Positions 7,664-17,220 of a DNA stretch of 63,747 nt are shown in pieces. Every line of letters begins with the position of its first letter. The stretch's first letter is position 1. Origin of the DNA: Phenylobacterium sp. (GTDB lineage Bacteria; Pseudomonadota; Alphaproteobacteria; Caulobacterales; Caulobacteraceae); the NCBI RefSeq assembly GCF_030697305.1, contig NZ_JAUYQL010000113.1, positions 1 to 63,747 of the forward strand, given 5' to 3'. The notes below the pieces were generated by a model, which did no database searches, was not told the origin of the DNA, and worked only from the letters and a program-made list of their open reading frames with translations. Made by a program: the position numbers and the translations under genes.

Positions 7664-9249
7664 TCTGCAAGTTCGTCCTGCCCCTGGCGTTACTGGCGGC
7701 GGCCCTGGCGCCGATGTCGGTGTCGGCCCAGAGCGTCACCCAGAACGCCGGCCTGGCGATGTCCAGCGACGCCGCAGCGGCGTCCTCGGTGGTTCGGGTC
7801 AATCTCGCCGGCGCAGGCGCCGCCCAGTCGCTGTCGCTGCCCAAGGGCAAGTCGGCCATCGTCGAGCTGCCCACCGACGCCCGCGACGTCCTGGTCACCA
7901 ATCCAACGGTCGCCGACGCGGTGCTGCGTACGCCCCGGCGGATCTATGTGATGGGCATCGCCGCCGGTCAGACCGATGCGGTGTTCTTCGACGCCGCCGG
8001 CCGGCGCATCCTGTCGCTCGACATCCGCGTCGATCAGGACACCTCGGCCACGGCTCAGACGATCAACCGGCTGCTGCCGGGCTCCGCCGTGCGCGTCGAC
8101 GCCATGAACGACAGCATCATCCTATCCGGCCAGGTGCCGAGCCTCGCCGACGCCGACCGCGCCGTGCAGATCGCCCGCGCCAGCGTCGGCAAGGACGATC
8201 AAGTGGTCAACCTGCTGGGCATCGCCGGCAAGGACCAGGTGATGCTCAAGGTGCGCATGGTCGAGATGGAGCGCAGCGTCATCAAGCAACTGGGCTTCGA
8301 TATCAACGCCGTGCTCAACCAGGTCGGCGAACCCCAGTTCATCTTCGGCAAGTCCGCCACCTTCGGCGTCAACGGCTCGCTGCTCGGCGGCCTGACAGGG
8401 GGTCTGAACTTCGACTCCACCAAGGGACCTGTGATGCAGCTCCCCTGCGGTTATCCGCCTCCCAACGAGGCCGAGAAGTGCGACGTCATCTCCCGTAGCG
8501 GCGGCAATTCCGACACTGCGACGGTCAAGAGCGGCCTCGCTGGCGACCCTGGCCTGAATCAGGCGACCAGCATGATCAAGGCGTTTGAGCGCGTCGGCCT
8601 GGTCCGCACGCTGGCCGAGCCGAATCTCACCGCGGTGTCGGGCGAGTCGGCCAAGTTCCTCGCCGGCGGTGAATTCCCGGTCCCGGTCGGCCAGGACAAC
8701 GACGGCCGCGTGACCGTCGAGTTCAAGCCTTTCGGCGTCGGCCTCGGCTTCACCCCGGTGGTGCTGTCCGGCGGTCGGATCTCGCTGAAGATCTCCACCG
8801 AGGTCTCCGAGCTGACCGCCCAGGGCGCCTTCTCGATCGGCAACGGCACGGGTGCGCCCGGCCTGACCATCCCGGCGCTGAACGTGCGACGCGCCGAGAC
8901 CATGGTCGAACTGCCATCCGGCGGCTCGATGATGATCGCGGGCCTCTTGCGCGAACAGACCCGCCAGAACCTGGATTCCCTGCCCGGGATGATGAACCTG
9001 CCGGTGCTGGGCACCCTGTTCCGCTCACGCGACTACCTGTCGGGCGAGACCGAACTGGTGATCATCGTCACCCCCTATCTGGTGGGCGCGACCAATCCCG
9101 CGGCGCTGCAGACCCCGGCCGACGGCTTCAAGATCGCCAGCGACCCGGAGACGGTCCTGCTGGGACGCATCAACCACGCCTACAAGGCCAAGCCGGCTCC
9201 GGCCGCGGCCCCCTCCTACCAAGGCCCCTACGGCTACGTGATCGAGTGA
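7660..9249 (+). CDS. cpaC: CpaC, outer-membrane secretin of the Tad pilus
   Basis: A 529-residue secretin that forms the outer-membrane pore for the pilus. A Sec signal peptide (CKFVLPLALLAAALAPMSVSA) is followed by the pilus N-terminal domain, a BON-like segment (SAVRVDAMNDSIILSGQVPS) and the secretin domain, including VRTLAEPNLTAVSGESAKFL and the C-terminal GGSMMIAGLLRE...LPVLGTLFRS. A Cys-Pro-rich insert between the two parts (residues around 265-290) is unusual. Its stop overlaps the alternative GTG start of cpaD. Confidence 0.96.
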   Translation: MICKFVLPLALLAAALAPMSVSAQSVTQNAGLAMSSDAAAASSVVRVNLAGAGAAQSLSLPKGKSAIVELPTDARDVLVTNPTVADAVLRTPRRIYVMGIAAGQTDAVFFDAAGRRILSLDIRVDQDTSATAQTINRLLPGSAVRVDAMNDSIILSGQVPSLADADRAVQIARASVGKDDQVVNLLGIAGKDQVMLKVRMVEMERSVIKQLGFDINAVLNQVGEPQFIFGKSATFGVNGSLLGGLTGGLNFDSTKGPVMQLPCGYPPPNEAEKCDVISRSGGNSDTATVKSGLAGDPGLNQATSMIKAFERVGLVRTLAEPNLTAVSGESAKFLAGGEFPVPVGQDNDGRVTVEFKPFGVGLGFTPVVLSGGRISLKISTEVSELTAQGAFSIGNGTGAPGLTIPALNVRRAETMVELPSGGSMMIAGLLREQTRQNLDSLPGMMNLPVLGTLFRSRDYLSGETELVIIVTPYLVGATNPAALQTPADGFKIASDPETVLLGRINHAYKAKPAPAAAPSYQGPYGYVIE

Positions 9250-9254
9250 GCGCC

Positions 9255-9941
9255 ATGACCCGCCACATCTTCCTCAACTTCGCGACCGCGGGCTTGAGCG
9301 CCTTGGTGCTCAGCGGCTGCATCAGCCCCGTTCCCGACGCGGTCGAAAACCCGCTGACGCCGACCCAGCAGTTCGAGGCCAAGGTCTCGTCCGTACCGGA
9401 GGAGGTGCGGCTGGCGATCCACGCCGGTGGGCTGTCATCGGCCCAGGCCGACGCGCTGAAGGGCCTCGTCGCCGGCTGGCGCTCGGAAGAGGGCGGCATG
9501 ATCGGCATCCAGGCCCCTCATGTGGGCGTTGACGGCGCCGCGGCGTACCGCATGAGCGAAGGCGCCCGCGCCTTCCTGATCGGCCAGGGCGTGCCGGCCG
9601 ATCAGATCGAACTGGTCGGCTACGACCCCAAGGGCGACCCGCGTCCGCCCCTGCTGGTCGGATACCTGAGCTATCGCACCGAAATCCCGGAGTGCGGCAA
9701 GTCCTGGCCCAGCATCACGCGGACCATCGCCAACAAGCCGACGCCGAACTTCGGTTGCTCGATCACCGCGAACATAGCGGCCCAGGTCGCAAATCCGGCG
9801 GACCTGCTCGGCCCGCGCGCCTCGGATCCGGCCGACGCCGGCCGCCGCATGGACGTGCTGACGAAGTACCGCAAGGGCGAGATCACGGCGACGAAAAAGG
9901 ACGACAACGCCACCGGCGCTGTCTCGAAGGCAATCAACTAG
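9255..9941 (+). CDS. cpaD: CpaD, pilus biogenesis lipoprotein
   Basis: A 228-residue lipoprotein: the N-terminal helix ends in the lipobox LVLSGC. The rest matches the layout of CpaD (Tad pilus lipoprotein), with conserved cysteines around EIPECGKSW and NFGCSITANIAAQVANP. It is thought to pilot or stabilise the secretin at the outer membrane. I chose the ATG at 9255, preceded by GAGTGAG; a GTG at 9246 overlaps the cpaC stop. Confidence 0.93.
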   Translation: MTRHIFLNFATAGLSALVLSGCISPVPDAVENPLTPTQQFEAKVSSVPEEVRLAIHAGGLSSAQADALKGLVAGWRSEEGGMIGIQAPHVGVDGAAAYRMSEGARAFLIGQGVPADQIELVGYDPKGDPRPPLLVGYLSYRTEIPECGKSWPSITRTIANKPTPNFGCSITANIAAQVANPADLLGPRASDPADAGRRMDVLTKYRKGEITATKKDDNATGAVSKAIN

Positions 9942-9952
9942 GGCGCGATCCG

Positions 9953-11392
9953 ATGAAGCCTCAATCCACCGCCCCCGATCCCTTCGACATGAAGTTCGAG
10001 GCGGACGACGACTTTGCGCCGACCCCGGACGAAGGCTGGCATGAAGCCGCCTTCGAAGGCGCGCCTTCGGCCCTCGATACGCCGCCGGATTCGAGCCTTG
10101 GCGACTTCGACGACCTTGAGATCATGCCCGCCATGGTCGAGGCGCCGCGGCCCAATCCGGTGCACGAGATCATCGCCGGCGCCGAGGCGATGCTGGGCGA
10201 GACGCTGGTCCCGCGGATCACCATCCACGCCTTTCTCGCCACGCCCGATGTGATCGAGGCCGCGGAAGCCGCGTCCAAAGACCGTCGCATGGAGCGCGTG
10301 GTCACCACGATCCGGCCGGGCGGCCTGCCAGGCGCGCTGCAGGCCTATCAGACCCAGACAACTCCTTCGTTGATCATCGTCGAAAGCCTGGATTCCCCGG
10401 GCGAGCTGCTCGCGGGGCTCGACCAGCTCGCCGAGGTCTGCGATCCGGGGACCAAGGTCGTGGTCATCGGCGCGGCCAACGATATCGCGCTCTACCGCGA
10501 GCTAATCCGCCGCGGCGTCAGCGAGTACCTGGTGCCGCCGCTCAACGCGCTGCAGATCGTCCGCTCGGTCTCCACCCTCTATTCGGACCCATCCGCGCCG
10601 TTCGTCGGCCGTCAGGTGGCGTTTTGCGGCGCCAAGGGCGGCTCCGGCTCCTCGACCATCGCGCACAATGTCGCCCACTCGATCACCGAGCGGCTGCAGA
10701 TTGGCGCTGTCCTGGTCGACCTGGACCTCCCGTTCGGCACCGCCGGCCTCGATTTCAACCAGGACCCCCTGCAAGGCGTGGCCGATGCTCTCAGCCAGCC
10801 CGACCGGCTGGACCCGGTGCTGATGGACCGCATGATGGCGCGCTGCACCGAGCGGCTGTCGCTGTTCGCCGCGCCGGCTACGCTCGATCAGGACTACGAG
10901 ATCTCCAACGAGGCCTACGACGAGGTCACCAACAAGATCCGCGGCGCCGCGCCGTTCGTGATCCTCGATTTGCCGCACGCCTGGAGCGCCTGGAAGCGCA
11001 AGATCCTCCTGTCGTCTGACGATCTGGTCATCGTGGCGACGCCGGACCTGGCCTCGCTGCGCAACGCCAAGAACATGATCGACCTGGTGCGCCGGGCGCG
11101 TCCGAACGATGCGCCGCCCCGGCTGGTCCTGAACCAGGTCGGCCTGCCCGGCCGCCCGGAGATCCCGGTCAAGGACTTCGGCGCCGCACTCGGCATCACG
11201 CCCGCCGCGGTGCTGCCGTTCGACGCCAAGCTGTTCGGCCAAGCAGCCAACAACGGTCAGATGATCGCCGAGATCGGCCCCAAGTCGAAGGCCGCCGAAG
11301 CGCTCGACAATCTGGCCCAACAGATCGGCCGGCGCGAACCGCCGGCGGTCCAGAAGGCCAGCCTGATCTCCAGCTTCTTCAAGCGTAAGTAG
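9953..11392 (+). CDS. cpaE: CpaE, ParA/MinD-like ATPase of the Tad pilus
   Basis: A 479-residue cytosolic protein. An acidic, disordered N-terminus (about 60 residues) precedes a receiver-like domain without an obvious phosphorylation site and then a ParA/MinD-type ATPase domain. The deviant Walker A, GAKGGSGSSTIAHN, begins near residue 226, followed by VLVDLDLPFG. In Caulobacter, CpaE localises the pilus machine to one cell pole. The ATG at 9953 lies 11 bases after the cpaD stop. Confidence 0.95.
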   Translation: MKPQSTAPDPFDMKFEADDDFAPTPDEGWHEAAFEGAPSALDTPPDSSLGDFDDLEIMPAMVEAPRPNPVHEIIAGAEAMLGETLVPRITIHAFLATPDVIEAAEAASKDRRMERVVTTIRPGGLPGALQAYQTQTTPSLIIVESLDSPGELLAGLDQLAEVCDPGTKVVVIGAANDIALYRELIRRGVSEYLVPPLNALQIVRSVSTLYSDPSAPFVGRQVAFCGAKGGSGSSTIAHNVAHSITERLQIGAVLVDLDLPFGTAGLDFNQDPLQGVADALSQPDRLDPVLMDRMMARCTERLSLFAAPATLDQDYEISNEAYDEVTNKIRGAAPFVILDLPHAWSAWKRKILLSSDDLVIVATPDLASLRNAKNMIDLVRRARPNDAPPRLVLNQVGLPGRPEIPVKDFGAALGITPAAVLPFDAKLFGQAANNGQMIAEIGPKSKAAEALDNLAQQIGRREPPAVQKASLISSFFKRK

Positions 11393-11397
11393 CCCGC

Positions 11398-12894
11398 ATG
11401 TTCGGCAAGCGCCCTGGCGAGCCCGCCACACCGAAGGTCAAGGACGCGCCGCCGCCGGCGCCGCAGGGTGGACCTGCGATCGCCACCCGCCCGCAACGCA
11501 CCGACGCGCCGCCGCCCAAGGAGCGTGCGTCAGCCGTCGCTGGTCCCAAGTCCACCTTCGCGTTCGAGCAACTGCAGTCGGCGCAGGGGCCGACGCCGAT
11601 GACCAACGTCGTCCGCGAGCAGTCGGAATTCTATCACGCGACGAAGACCACGATCTTCAACGCCCTGCTGAACACCATCGACCTGTCGCAACTGGCGCAG
11701 CTCGACACCAAGGCGGCTTCGGAGGAGATCCGCGACATCGTCGCCGAACTGGTGGCGATCAAGAACGTCTCCATGTCGGTGGTCGAGCAGGATCACCTGG
11801 TCCAAGACATCATCAACGACGTCCTGGGTTACGGCCCGCTGGAACCGTTGCTGGCCCGCGACGACATCGCCGATATCATGGTCAACGGCGCCAACCGCGT
11901 GTTCATCGAAGTCAGCGGCAAGGTGCAGTTGACCAACGTGCGCTTTCGCGACAACACCCAGCTGATGAACATCTGTCAGCGGATCGTCAGCCAGGTGGGC
12001 CGGCGCGTCGACGAAAGCTCGCCGATCTGCGACGCCCGCCTGCCGGATGGCAGCCGGGTCAACGTCATTGGTCCGCCTCTGGCTCTAGACGGTCCCACGC
12101 TGACCATCCGGAAGTTCAAGAAGGACAAGCTGACGATGAAGAACCTGGTGGAGTACGAATCCATCAGTCCGGAAGGCGCGCGCGTGCTGGGCGTGCTGGG
12201 CGCCTGCCGATGCAACACCCTGATCTCCGGCGGCACCGGCTCCGGCAAGACCACGCTGCTGAATACGCTGACCGCGTTCATCGACCCGACCGAGCGGGTG
12301 GTGACCTGCGAAGACGCCGCCGAACTCCAGCTCCAGCAGCCGCACGTGGTGAGGCTCGAAACCCGCCCGGCCAATCTGGAAGGCCAGGGCCTGATCACCA
12401 TGCGCGATCTGGTCAGGAACTGCCTGCGGATGCGTCCTGAGCGGATCATCGTCGGCGAAGTCCGCGGACCTGAAGCCTTCGATCTGCTGCAGGCGATGAA
12501 CACCGGCCACGACGGATCCATGGGCACGCTGCACGCCAACAGCCCGCGTGAAGCCATCAGCCGTCTGGAATCAATGATCACCATGGGCGGCTACGGCCTG
12601 CCCTCGAAGACCATCCGCGAAATGATCGTTGGCTCGATCGACGTGATCATCCAGGCCGCGCGCCTGCGCGACGGTTCGCGGCGCATCACTCACATCACCG
12701 AGGTTGTGGGGCTGGAAGGCGACGTGATCATCACCCAGGACTTGTTCCTCTACGAGATCACCGGCGAGGACGCGGAAGGCCGCGTGGTCGGTCGTCATCG
12801 TTCCACCGGCATCGCACGGCCGCGCTTCTGGGATCGGGCACGCTACTACGGCCTGGAACGGGAACTGGCCGAAGCCCTCGACGCGGCGGAATAG
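11398..12894 (+). CDS. cpaF: CpaF, secretion ATPase of the Tad pilus
   Basis: A 498-residue type II/IV secretion ATPase (TadA/CpaF) that powers pilus extension and retraction. A Pro/Ala-rich N-terminal tail precedes the N-terminal domain. The Walker A GGTGSGKTTLLN is near residue 278, and the Asp box, Walker B (RIIVGEVRGPEAFDLLQAM) and His box (GTLHANSPREAISRLE) all follow in the expected order. It starts 5 bases after the cpaE stop. Confidence 0.97.
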   Translation: MFGKRPGEPATPKVKDAPPPAPQGGPAIATRPQRTDAPPPKERASAVAGPKSTFAFEQLQSAQGPTPMTNVVREQSEFYHATKTTIFNALLNTIDLSQLAQLDTKAASEEIRDIVAELVAIKNVSMSVVEQDHLVQDIINDVLGYGPLEPLLARDDIADIMVNGANRVFIEVSGKVQLTNVRFRDNTQLMNICQRIVSQVGRRVDESSPICDARLPDGSRVNVIGPPLALDGPTLTIRKFKKDKLTMKNLVEYESISPEGARVLGVLGACRCNTLISGGTGSGKTTLLNTLTAFIDPTERVVTCEDAAELQLQQPHVVRLETRPANLEGQGLITMRDLVRNCLRMRPERIIVGEVRGPEAFDLLQAMNTGHDGSMGTLHANSPREAISRLESMITMGGYGLPSKTIREMIVGSIDVIIQAARLRDGSRRITHITEVVGLEGDVIITQDLFLYEITGEDAEGRVVGRHRSTGIARPRFWDRARYYGLERELAEALDAAE

Positions 12895-12896
12895 CC

Positions 12897-13886
12897 ATGA
12901 GCCCGATGGTCCTCACCCTGCTCGCCGCCGTCCTGTGCTTCGTCACGGTCGCCGGCTTCGGATTCGTCCTGGTCGGCGGGGACTCCGCGCAGACCCGGAC
13001 GTTGAAGCGCGCGCAGACCATCGTCGGGCGCGGCGAAGCCGCCGAGGGCGGCCGTGGCCGTCGCGCCCAGGCGGGGCCAGACCAGCGCCGCCGCCAGATC
13101 CTCAAGACCCTCAAGGACCAGGATCGGCAGGCGAAGAAACTGCGGCTGACGCTCAGCTCGCGGCTTCAGCAGGCTGGGCTCAGCGGCGAGGTCAAAGGCT
13201 TCTGGATCGCCAGCGGCGTCCTCGGCTTCGTCGTAGCGATCGGGGTCATTGCGCTGGGACAGTCGCCGATCATCGCGCTGGCGCTGGGCGGCGCTGCGGC
13301 GTTCGGCCTGCCCCGCTGGGTCGTAGGCTTCCTGGGCCGTCGCCGCACGAAGGCGTTCACGGCCGCATTTCCGGACGCCATGGACATCGTCGTGCGCGGC
13401 ATCCGATCGGGCTTGCCCGTGCACGACTCGCTGCGGGTCATCGGCGCGGAGACCGCCGAGCCGCTGGCCGGAGAATTCCGCCGGCTGGTGGAGAACCTCG
13501 GCATGGGGCTTTCGGTCGAGCAGGCGCTGGAGCGCATGCATGAGCGCATGCCGACGCCCGAAGTGCGGTTCTTCTCGATCGTGCTGACCATCCAGCAGAA
13601 GACCGGCGGCAACTTGGCCGAAGCCCTCGGCAACCTCTCCGGCGTGATCCGGGCGCGCAAGTTGATGCGCGAGAAGATCAAGGCGATGTCCGGCGAGGCG
13701 GTGGCCTCGGCCTGGATCATCGGCTCCCTACCGCCCGGCGTAGTCGCGCTCATCACCGCGATGAGCCCCGAGTACATGATGGTGCTGTTCACTGACCGTC
13801 GCGGCCAACTGATGCTGCTCGCCGGCATCACGTGGATGAGCATCGGCATCTTCGTGATGCGCAAGATGATCAACTTCCGCCTCTAG
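12897..13886 (+). CDS. tadB: TadB (CpaG), inner-membrane platform protein
   Basis: A 329-residue integral-membrane protein of the T2SS-F (GspF-like) family. An N-terminal helix, a basic cytosolic region and a T2SSF domain (AAFPDAMDIVVRGIRSGLPV, TGGNLAEALGNLSGVIR) are followed by helices at the C-terminus. With TadC it forms the inner-membrane platform on which CpaF acts. It starts 2 bases after the cpaF stop. Confidence 0.94.
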   Translation: MSPMVLTLLAAVLCFVTVAGFGFVLVGGDSAQTRTLKRAQTIVGRGEAAEGGRGRRAQAGPDQRRRQILKTLKDQDRQAKKLRLTLSSRLQQAGLSGEVKGFWIASGVLGFVVAIGVIALGQSPIIALALGGAAAFGLPRWVVGFLGRRRTKAFTAAFPDAMDIVVRGIRSGLPVHDSLRVIGAETAEPLAGEFRRLVENLGMGLSVEQALERMHERMPTPEVRFFSIVLTIQQKTGGNLAEALGNLSGVIRARKLMREKIKAMSGEAVASAWIIGSLPPGVVALITAMSPEYMMVLFTDRRGQLMLLAGITWMSIGIFVMRKMINFRL

Positions 13887-13898
13887 AACGGATCGCCG

Positions 13899-14882
13899 AT
13901 GGACATCGTCAAGGTTCTCACCGATCCGCAGAACATCGTCTCCGCCTTGAGCGCGGTGGTGGTGTTCGCCACCATCGTGACCATCGCTCAGCCGCTGCTG
14001 ATCCGCTCCACCCTGGAGACCCGGCTCAAGTCGGTTTCGACGCGGCGCGAGGAGTTGCGGCGCAAGTCGCGTGAGGCGCTGGCCAACAAGAGTTCGAACT
14101 CGCTGCGCCAGACCGACGAGGGTCTGCACAAGACCGTCGTCGAACGGCTGCAGTTATCGCGGCTGCTGGAGGATCCGCAGGTCGTCGAGAAGCTGGCCCA
14201 GGCCGGCTACCGCGGGCCGCGCCCGGTGACCATGTTCTACTTCTTCCGCTTCGTGCTGCCGTTCGTGTTCGGCGCGGCGACGGCGTTCTATCTGTTCGTG
14301 ATCAACGACTTCGGCATGCCGATGTTGACCAAGATCGCGGCCTCGGTCGGTGGTCTGACGCTCGGCTACTACGCGCCCAACGTCTACATCAGCAATATCT
14401 CCCAGAAGCGGCGGGAGTCGATCGTCGGCGCCTTCCCCGACGCCCTCGACCTGCTGCTGATCTGCGTGGAAAGCGGCATGTCCATCGAAATGGCCATCCA
14501 GAAGGTGAGCCAGGAGATCGGCGGCAGCTCCATCGAGCTGGCCGAAGAACTGACCCTGCTCACCGCCGAACTGTCGTACCTGCCGGAGCGCCGCCAGGCT
14601 TACGAAGGCCTCGCGCGTCGCACCAACCACCCGGGCATCCGCTCGGTGACCACCGCGATGATCCAGGCTGAGCGCTACGGCACGCCGCTGGGCACGGCCC
14701 TGCGCGTCATGGCCAAGGAAAACCGCGACATGCGTATCGCGGGCGCAGAAAAGAAGGCCTCGCAGCTCCCCGCCAAGCTCACCGTGCCGATGATCCTGTT
14801 CTTCCTGCCAGTGCTGTTCGTGGTGATTCTCGGCCCGGCGATCATCAAGGTCAGCGACATGGTGGCGGCCAAACCGATCTAG
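13899..14882 (+). CDS. tadC: TadC (CpaH), inner-membrane platform protein
   Basis: A 327-residue partner of TadB with the same T2SSF domain: GAFPDALDLLLICVESGMS and AERYGTPLGTALRVMAKENR are visible, with hydrophobic helices before and after. It is the last plus-strand gene of the pilus operon, 12 bases after tadB. The next gene is on the opposite strand. The 54 bases between them hold only a weak inverted repeat (GCGTGG...CCACGC). Confidence 0.94.
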   Translation: MDIVKVLTDPQNIVSALSAVVVFATIVTIAQPLLIRSTLETRLKSVSTRREELRRKSREALANKSSNSLRQTDEGLHKTVVERLQLSRLLEDPQVVEKLAQAGYRGPRPVTMFYFFRFVLPFVFGAATAFYLFVINDFGMPMLTKIAASVGGLTLGYYAPNVYISNISQKRRESIVGAFPDALDLLLICVESGMSIEMAIQKVSQEIGGSSIELAEELTLLTAELSYLPERRQAYEGLARRTNHPGIRSVTTAMIQAERYGTPLGTALRVMAKENRDMRIAGAEKKASQLPAKLTVPMILFFLPVLFVVILGPAIIKVSDMVAAKPI

Positions 14883-14936
14883 GCGTGGCGTGGGGACGGC
14901 GCGCTGCGTCGTTCCGCCGAACCCTCAGGACCACGC

Positions 14937-15752
14937 TTAGGGTTGGGCGCGCAGGGCGTCCCAGGAGCGTTGCGCGGGAACGCCGCCGGCGCCGCTGACC
15001 GCGCGCAGATAGGCCAGGTTGTTCGCCACCATCTCGGGCGGAAGATCCTGGCGCGCCAGCTTCTCGGCCTCTGCGAGCCGCCCTTGCATCCCCAGCACGA
15101 GCGCCAGATTCTGGCGGATGTAGGCGTTGGCGGTGGGCTTCGACGCGGCCAGGCGCAGCATGCGTTCAGCGTCCGCCATCTGACCGTGCCCGGCTTGGTA
15201 CATGGCATAGTTGGCCAGCACCGTCGGTTCGTCCGGCGCGAGCGCCATCGCCTTCTGATGCGCGACGAGAGCCTCGTCGTCGCGGCTGGCCTGCTCCAGG
15301 GCGACGGCCAGCAGCGACACCGGTCGCCAGTCCCTGGGCGCGAGCGCAGCGGCCTTCTGGGCGGGCGCAACGGCGTAGAAGCCCTGGCCTCGGCTGATAT
15401 GGGCGCGGGTGACCTCGAGGAGGGCCTCGCGATTGTCCGGCTCGATGAGCAGCACCCGTTGGGCCGCCTCGACCGCCTCGTCGTACTTGCCGAGCGAACG
15501 CATGGCCCGCGCGAGGTTGACGCCTGCACCCGCGTCACGGCCATCGCGTTCGACTTCACGGGTCCAGAAGGTGGCGCGCGCCAGCGGATCTCCGCGCTGG
15601 GCCATGGCCCGTTCCTCCGCCGTGGCCTTCTGCCGCGCCGGCGCAGGGGTCTCGGTGGTCGCGGGCAGCGGTTGGACGCGTTCCTTGGCGAGCGCCAGCG
15701 GCGCCTGCGTCAACATCAGCGCGGTTGCGGCAAGGATCGACATGCGACACAT
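14937..15752 (-). CDS. TadD-like exported TPR protein
   Basis: A 271-residue protein with a signal peptide (SILAATALMLTQAPLALA) and several tetratricopeptide repeats, for example AMRSLGKYDEAVEAAQRVLL and AHQKAMALAPDEPTVLANYA. I chose the ATG at 15752 because AGGAG lies upstream; the longer open frame overlaps the divergent aminopeptidase gene. Its place directly after tadC and its TPR content suggest the TadD role in pilus assembly. Signal peptidase I rather than lipoprotein processing is indicated, since no lipobox cysteine is seen. Confidence 0.8.
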   Translation of the reverse strand: MCRMSILAATALMLTQAPLALAKERVQPLPATTETPAPARQKATAEERAMAQRGDPLARATFWTREVERDGRDAGAGVNLARAMRSLGKYDEAVEAAQRVLLIEPDNREALLEVTRAHISRGQGFYAVAPAQKAAALAPRDWRPVSLLAVALEQASRDDEALVAHQKAMALAPDEPTVLANYAMYQAGHGQMADAERMLRLAASKPTANAYIRQNLALVLGMQGRLAEAEKLARQDLPPEMVANNLAYLRAVSGAGGVPAQRSWDALRAQP

Positions 15753-15837
15753 GGGAAAGGGTGGCTCCTGATGTTCCGCGAGGAGCATCGGGCCGCCGCT
15801 TGAAGGAAGCGTTAAGCATAATCTTCGGGTCCGCCGC

Positions 15838-17220
15838 ATGAACGAGTCCATCGTCGAAACCCCCGCCACGGGCGCCGTCGTCGTCCATGCATTGCAGGAA
15901 AGCGAACTGGGCGGCTTTCTCGAAGGCCGTCAGGCGTTCCTCGCCGCCTATGCGCAGACCAGCGACTTCAAGGCCAAGGCCGGCCAGATCCTGATCGCCC
16001 CGAACACCGAGGGCGCCATAGACCGGGTCCTGTTCGGTCTTGGCGGATCGGCCGACCCGATGGCGTTACGCGCCTTGGCCGCCAGGCTTCCGGCGGGCGA
16101 CTACCGGCTGGCCGCGACACCGGCCGGCATGAGCGCCGATCAGGCGGCCCTGGCCTTCGCCCTCGGGGCCTATCGCTATGGGCGATACAAGCAGGGCGGC
16201 GTGGGCGACCACGCGCGGTTGTTCGTTGAGGGCGCGGACGTCGCCGAGGTGCGCCAGCAGGCTCACGCCTGCGCTCTAGCCCGCGACATGATCAACACCC
16301 CGGCCAATGACATGGGGCCGCTGCAGATCGAGACCATCGCCCGCGAAATCGCCCACCACCACGGCGCGCAGATCACCGTGATCACCGGCGAGGGGCTGCT
16401 GGAGGCCAACTATCCAGCCATCCATGCCGTGGGTCGGGCGGCCGTGGAGGCCCGTGCGCCAAGGATGATCGAGCTGCAATGGGGCGAGGCTGACAAGCCG
16501 CTGGTGGCGATCGTCGGCAAGGGCGTGGTGTTCGACACCGGCGGCCTGGACATCAAGCCTTCGGCTGGCATGCGGCTGATGAAAAAGGACATGGGCGGGG
16601 CGGCGCATGCTCTGGCGCTCGGGCGGATGATTATGGCGGCGGGTCTGCCGGTGCGGGTCGCGATCCTGGCGCCGGTGGTGGAGAACGCGATCTCCGGCGA
16701 CGCCATGCGGCCGGGCGACGTGCTGAATTCGCGCAAGGGCCTGACCATCGAGGTGGGGAATACAGACGCCGAAGGGCGTTTGATTCTGGCCGACGCCCTG
16801 ACGCGCGCGGGCGAGTTGTCGCCGGCTCTGACCCTTGACCTGGCGACCCTGACCGGCGCGGCGCGCGCTGCGCTGGGGCCGGAGATTCCGCCCTACTACA
16901 CCGACGATGACGTGCTGGCTCAACAGATCCAGACAGCTTCGGATCAGACGGGCGACCCCTTGTGGCGGATGCCGCTATGGAAGCCCTATGCCGACGCTTT
17001 GGATTCCGACATCGCCGACATCAAGAACGATCCCGACGCCTGGGCCCAGGCCGGATCGGTGACGGCAGCGCTATTCCTGCAACGCTTCGCGCCTGCCGGA
17101 CCATGGGCGCACTTCGACATCTTCGCCTGGAACGGTCGCGGGAGGCCCGGCCGCCCGGCCGGCGGCGAGGCGCAGGCTATCCGCGCCCTCTACCGCCTCG
17201 TGCGGGACCGGTTCTCGTGA
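15838..17220 (+). CDS. M17 leucyl aminopeptidase family protein
   Basis: A 460-residue metallo-exopeptidase of the M17 (PepA) family that releases N-terminal residues from peptides in the cytosol. The metal and catalytic motifs are present: GKGVVFDTGGLDIKPS, KKDMGGAAHALAL and the signature NTDAEGRLILADAL. The C-terminus overlaps the GTG start of the NlpC/P60 gene by 4 bases (GTGA), so the two are coupled. Such pairs can serve in recycling of peptidoglycan peptides, though this is inference. Confidence 0.93.
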   Translation: MNESIVETPATGAVVVHALQESELGGFLEGRQAFLAAYAQTSDFKAKAGQILIAPNTEGAIDRVLFGLGGSADPMALRALAARLPAGDYRLAATPAGMSADQAALAFALGAYRYGRYKQGGVGDHARLFVEGADVAEVRQQAHACALARDMINTPANDMGPLQIETIAREIAHHHGAQITVITGEGLLEANYPAIHAVGRAAVEARAPRMIELQWGEADKPLVAIVGKGVVFDTGGLDIKPSAGMRLMKKDMGGAAHALALGRMIMAAGLPVRVAILAPVVENAISGDAMRPGDVLNSRKGLTIEVGNTDAEGRLILADALTRAGELSPALTLDLATLTGAARAALGPEIPPYYTDDDVLAQQIQTASDQTGDPLWRMPLWKPYADALDSDIADIKNDPDAWAQAGSVTAALFLQRFAPAGPWAHFDIFAWNGRGRPGRPAGGEAQAIRALYRLVRDRFS